Below, piece after piece: positions 33,319 to 33,353 of a stretch of DNA of 33,353 nucleotides. Made by a program: the position numbers and the translations under genes. Source of the stretch: Candidatus Zixiibacteriota bacterium (GTDB lineage Bacteria > Zixibacteria > MSB-5A5 > GN15 > FEB-12). The stretch spans positions 1 through 33,353 of the forward strand of contig JBFMGC010000031.1 of NCBI GenBank assembly GCA_040752815.1, written 5' to 3'. The notes below the pieces were generated by a model that had not been told where the DNA came from, did not search any database, and saw only the letters and a list, made by a program, of their open reading frames with translations. Every line of letters starts with the position of its first letter. Position 1 is the stretch's first letter.

Positions 33319-33353
33319 ATGGCCAAGGAACGGTGGCAGCTAACCGACCAGCA
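33319..33353 (+). CDS. Start of an unidentified gene, cut by the window end
   Basis: AAAGGAG stands 8 nt before an ATG at 33319 that opens MAKERWQLTDQ and runs off the window. Eleven residues are too few to name a family. It lies 74 nt after the merR-like gene in the same direction and may be part of its regulon. Confidence 0.6.
   Translation, partial: MAKERWQLTDQ

Overview
The window looks like a chromosomal piece of an uncultured, Gram-negative, FCB-group-like bacterium. Candidatus Zixibacteria or a relative is my guess, from lipoprotein, porin and dockerin content, moderately high GC and many dispersed palindromic repeats. No phylogenetic marker was searched, so this is inference. Most genes are housekeeping or envelope genes. 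The accessory content is one insertion sequence, one tRNA-flanked ATPase gene, several decayed genes and a compact redox/signalling operon.

Layout. 113-1779: two minus-strand envelope genes (OmpA-like/beta-barrel protein, Asp-Thr repeat protein) ending at a strong hairpin. 2192-3755: a DUF6265 gene remnant cut by a complete IS3-family element with visible terminal repeats, 3-bp target duplication and an A6G frameshift site. 3924-6232: a small zinc-ribbon protein, then an AAA/DUF4143 ATPase bracketed by a displaced tRNA-Lys 3' fragment and the intact tRNA-Lys(CTT), then tRNA-Lys(TTT). 6313-11881: a minus-strand housekeeping run lon > engB > purA > two FKBP-type lipoproteins. 12181-16858: a porin, a large dockerin-bearing secreted protein, mntP; then tRNA-Glu. 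17439-19316: a small membrane-anchored protein and a broken GT39-like membrane glycosyltransferase whose end runs into repeat DNA. 19821-24423: an MFS transporter, a membrane-anchored predicted pseudokinase, a double-receiver protein and a phosphomannomutase. 24645-26428: a DUF1573 protein, a repeat-bounded gene remnant and a cupin.

26741-32481 is the most interesting part: six plus-strand genes with gaps of at most 35 nt behind one recognisable promoter. They encode (i) an excisionase-type HTH + eight-cysteine + degenerate-receiver regulator, (ii) a divergent macro-domain protein, (iii) a five-helix cytochrome b (NarI/TmcC-like) membrane subunit, (iv) an HdrD-like iron-sulfur protein fused to a complete response-regulator receiver, (v) a histidine kinase whose two PAS domains carry the same C-x10-C-x2-C motif, and (vi) a stand-alone receiver resembling the fused one. 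I infer a membrane-linked electron-transfer module that is itself a target of phosphorelay, with redox input through cysteines. The parts are recognisable families; the arrangement and the HdrD-receiver fusion are what deserve follow-up.

The window ends with a MITE-like palindromic element, a MerR regulator with mercury-type cysteine spacing behind a 19-bp-spacer promoter, and the first codons of a further gene. Intergenic gaps at 12.0, 19.3-19.8, 21.9-22.3 and 25.4-26.1 kb are largely made of several recurring palindrome families, some of which overlap gene ends.
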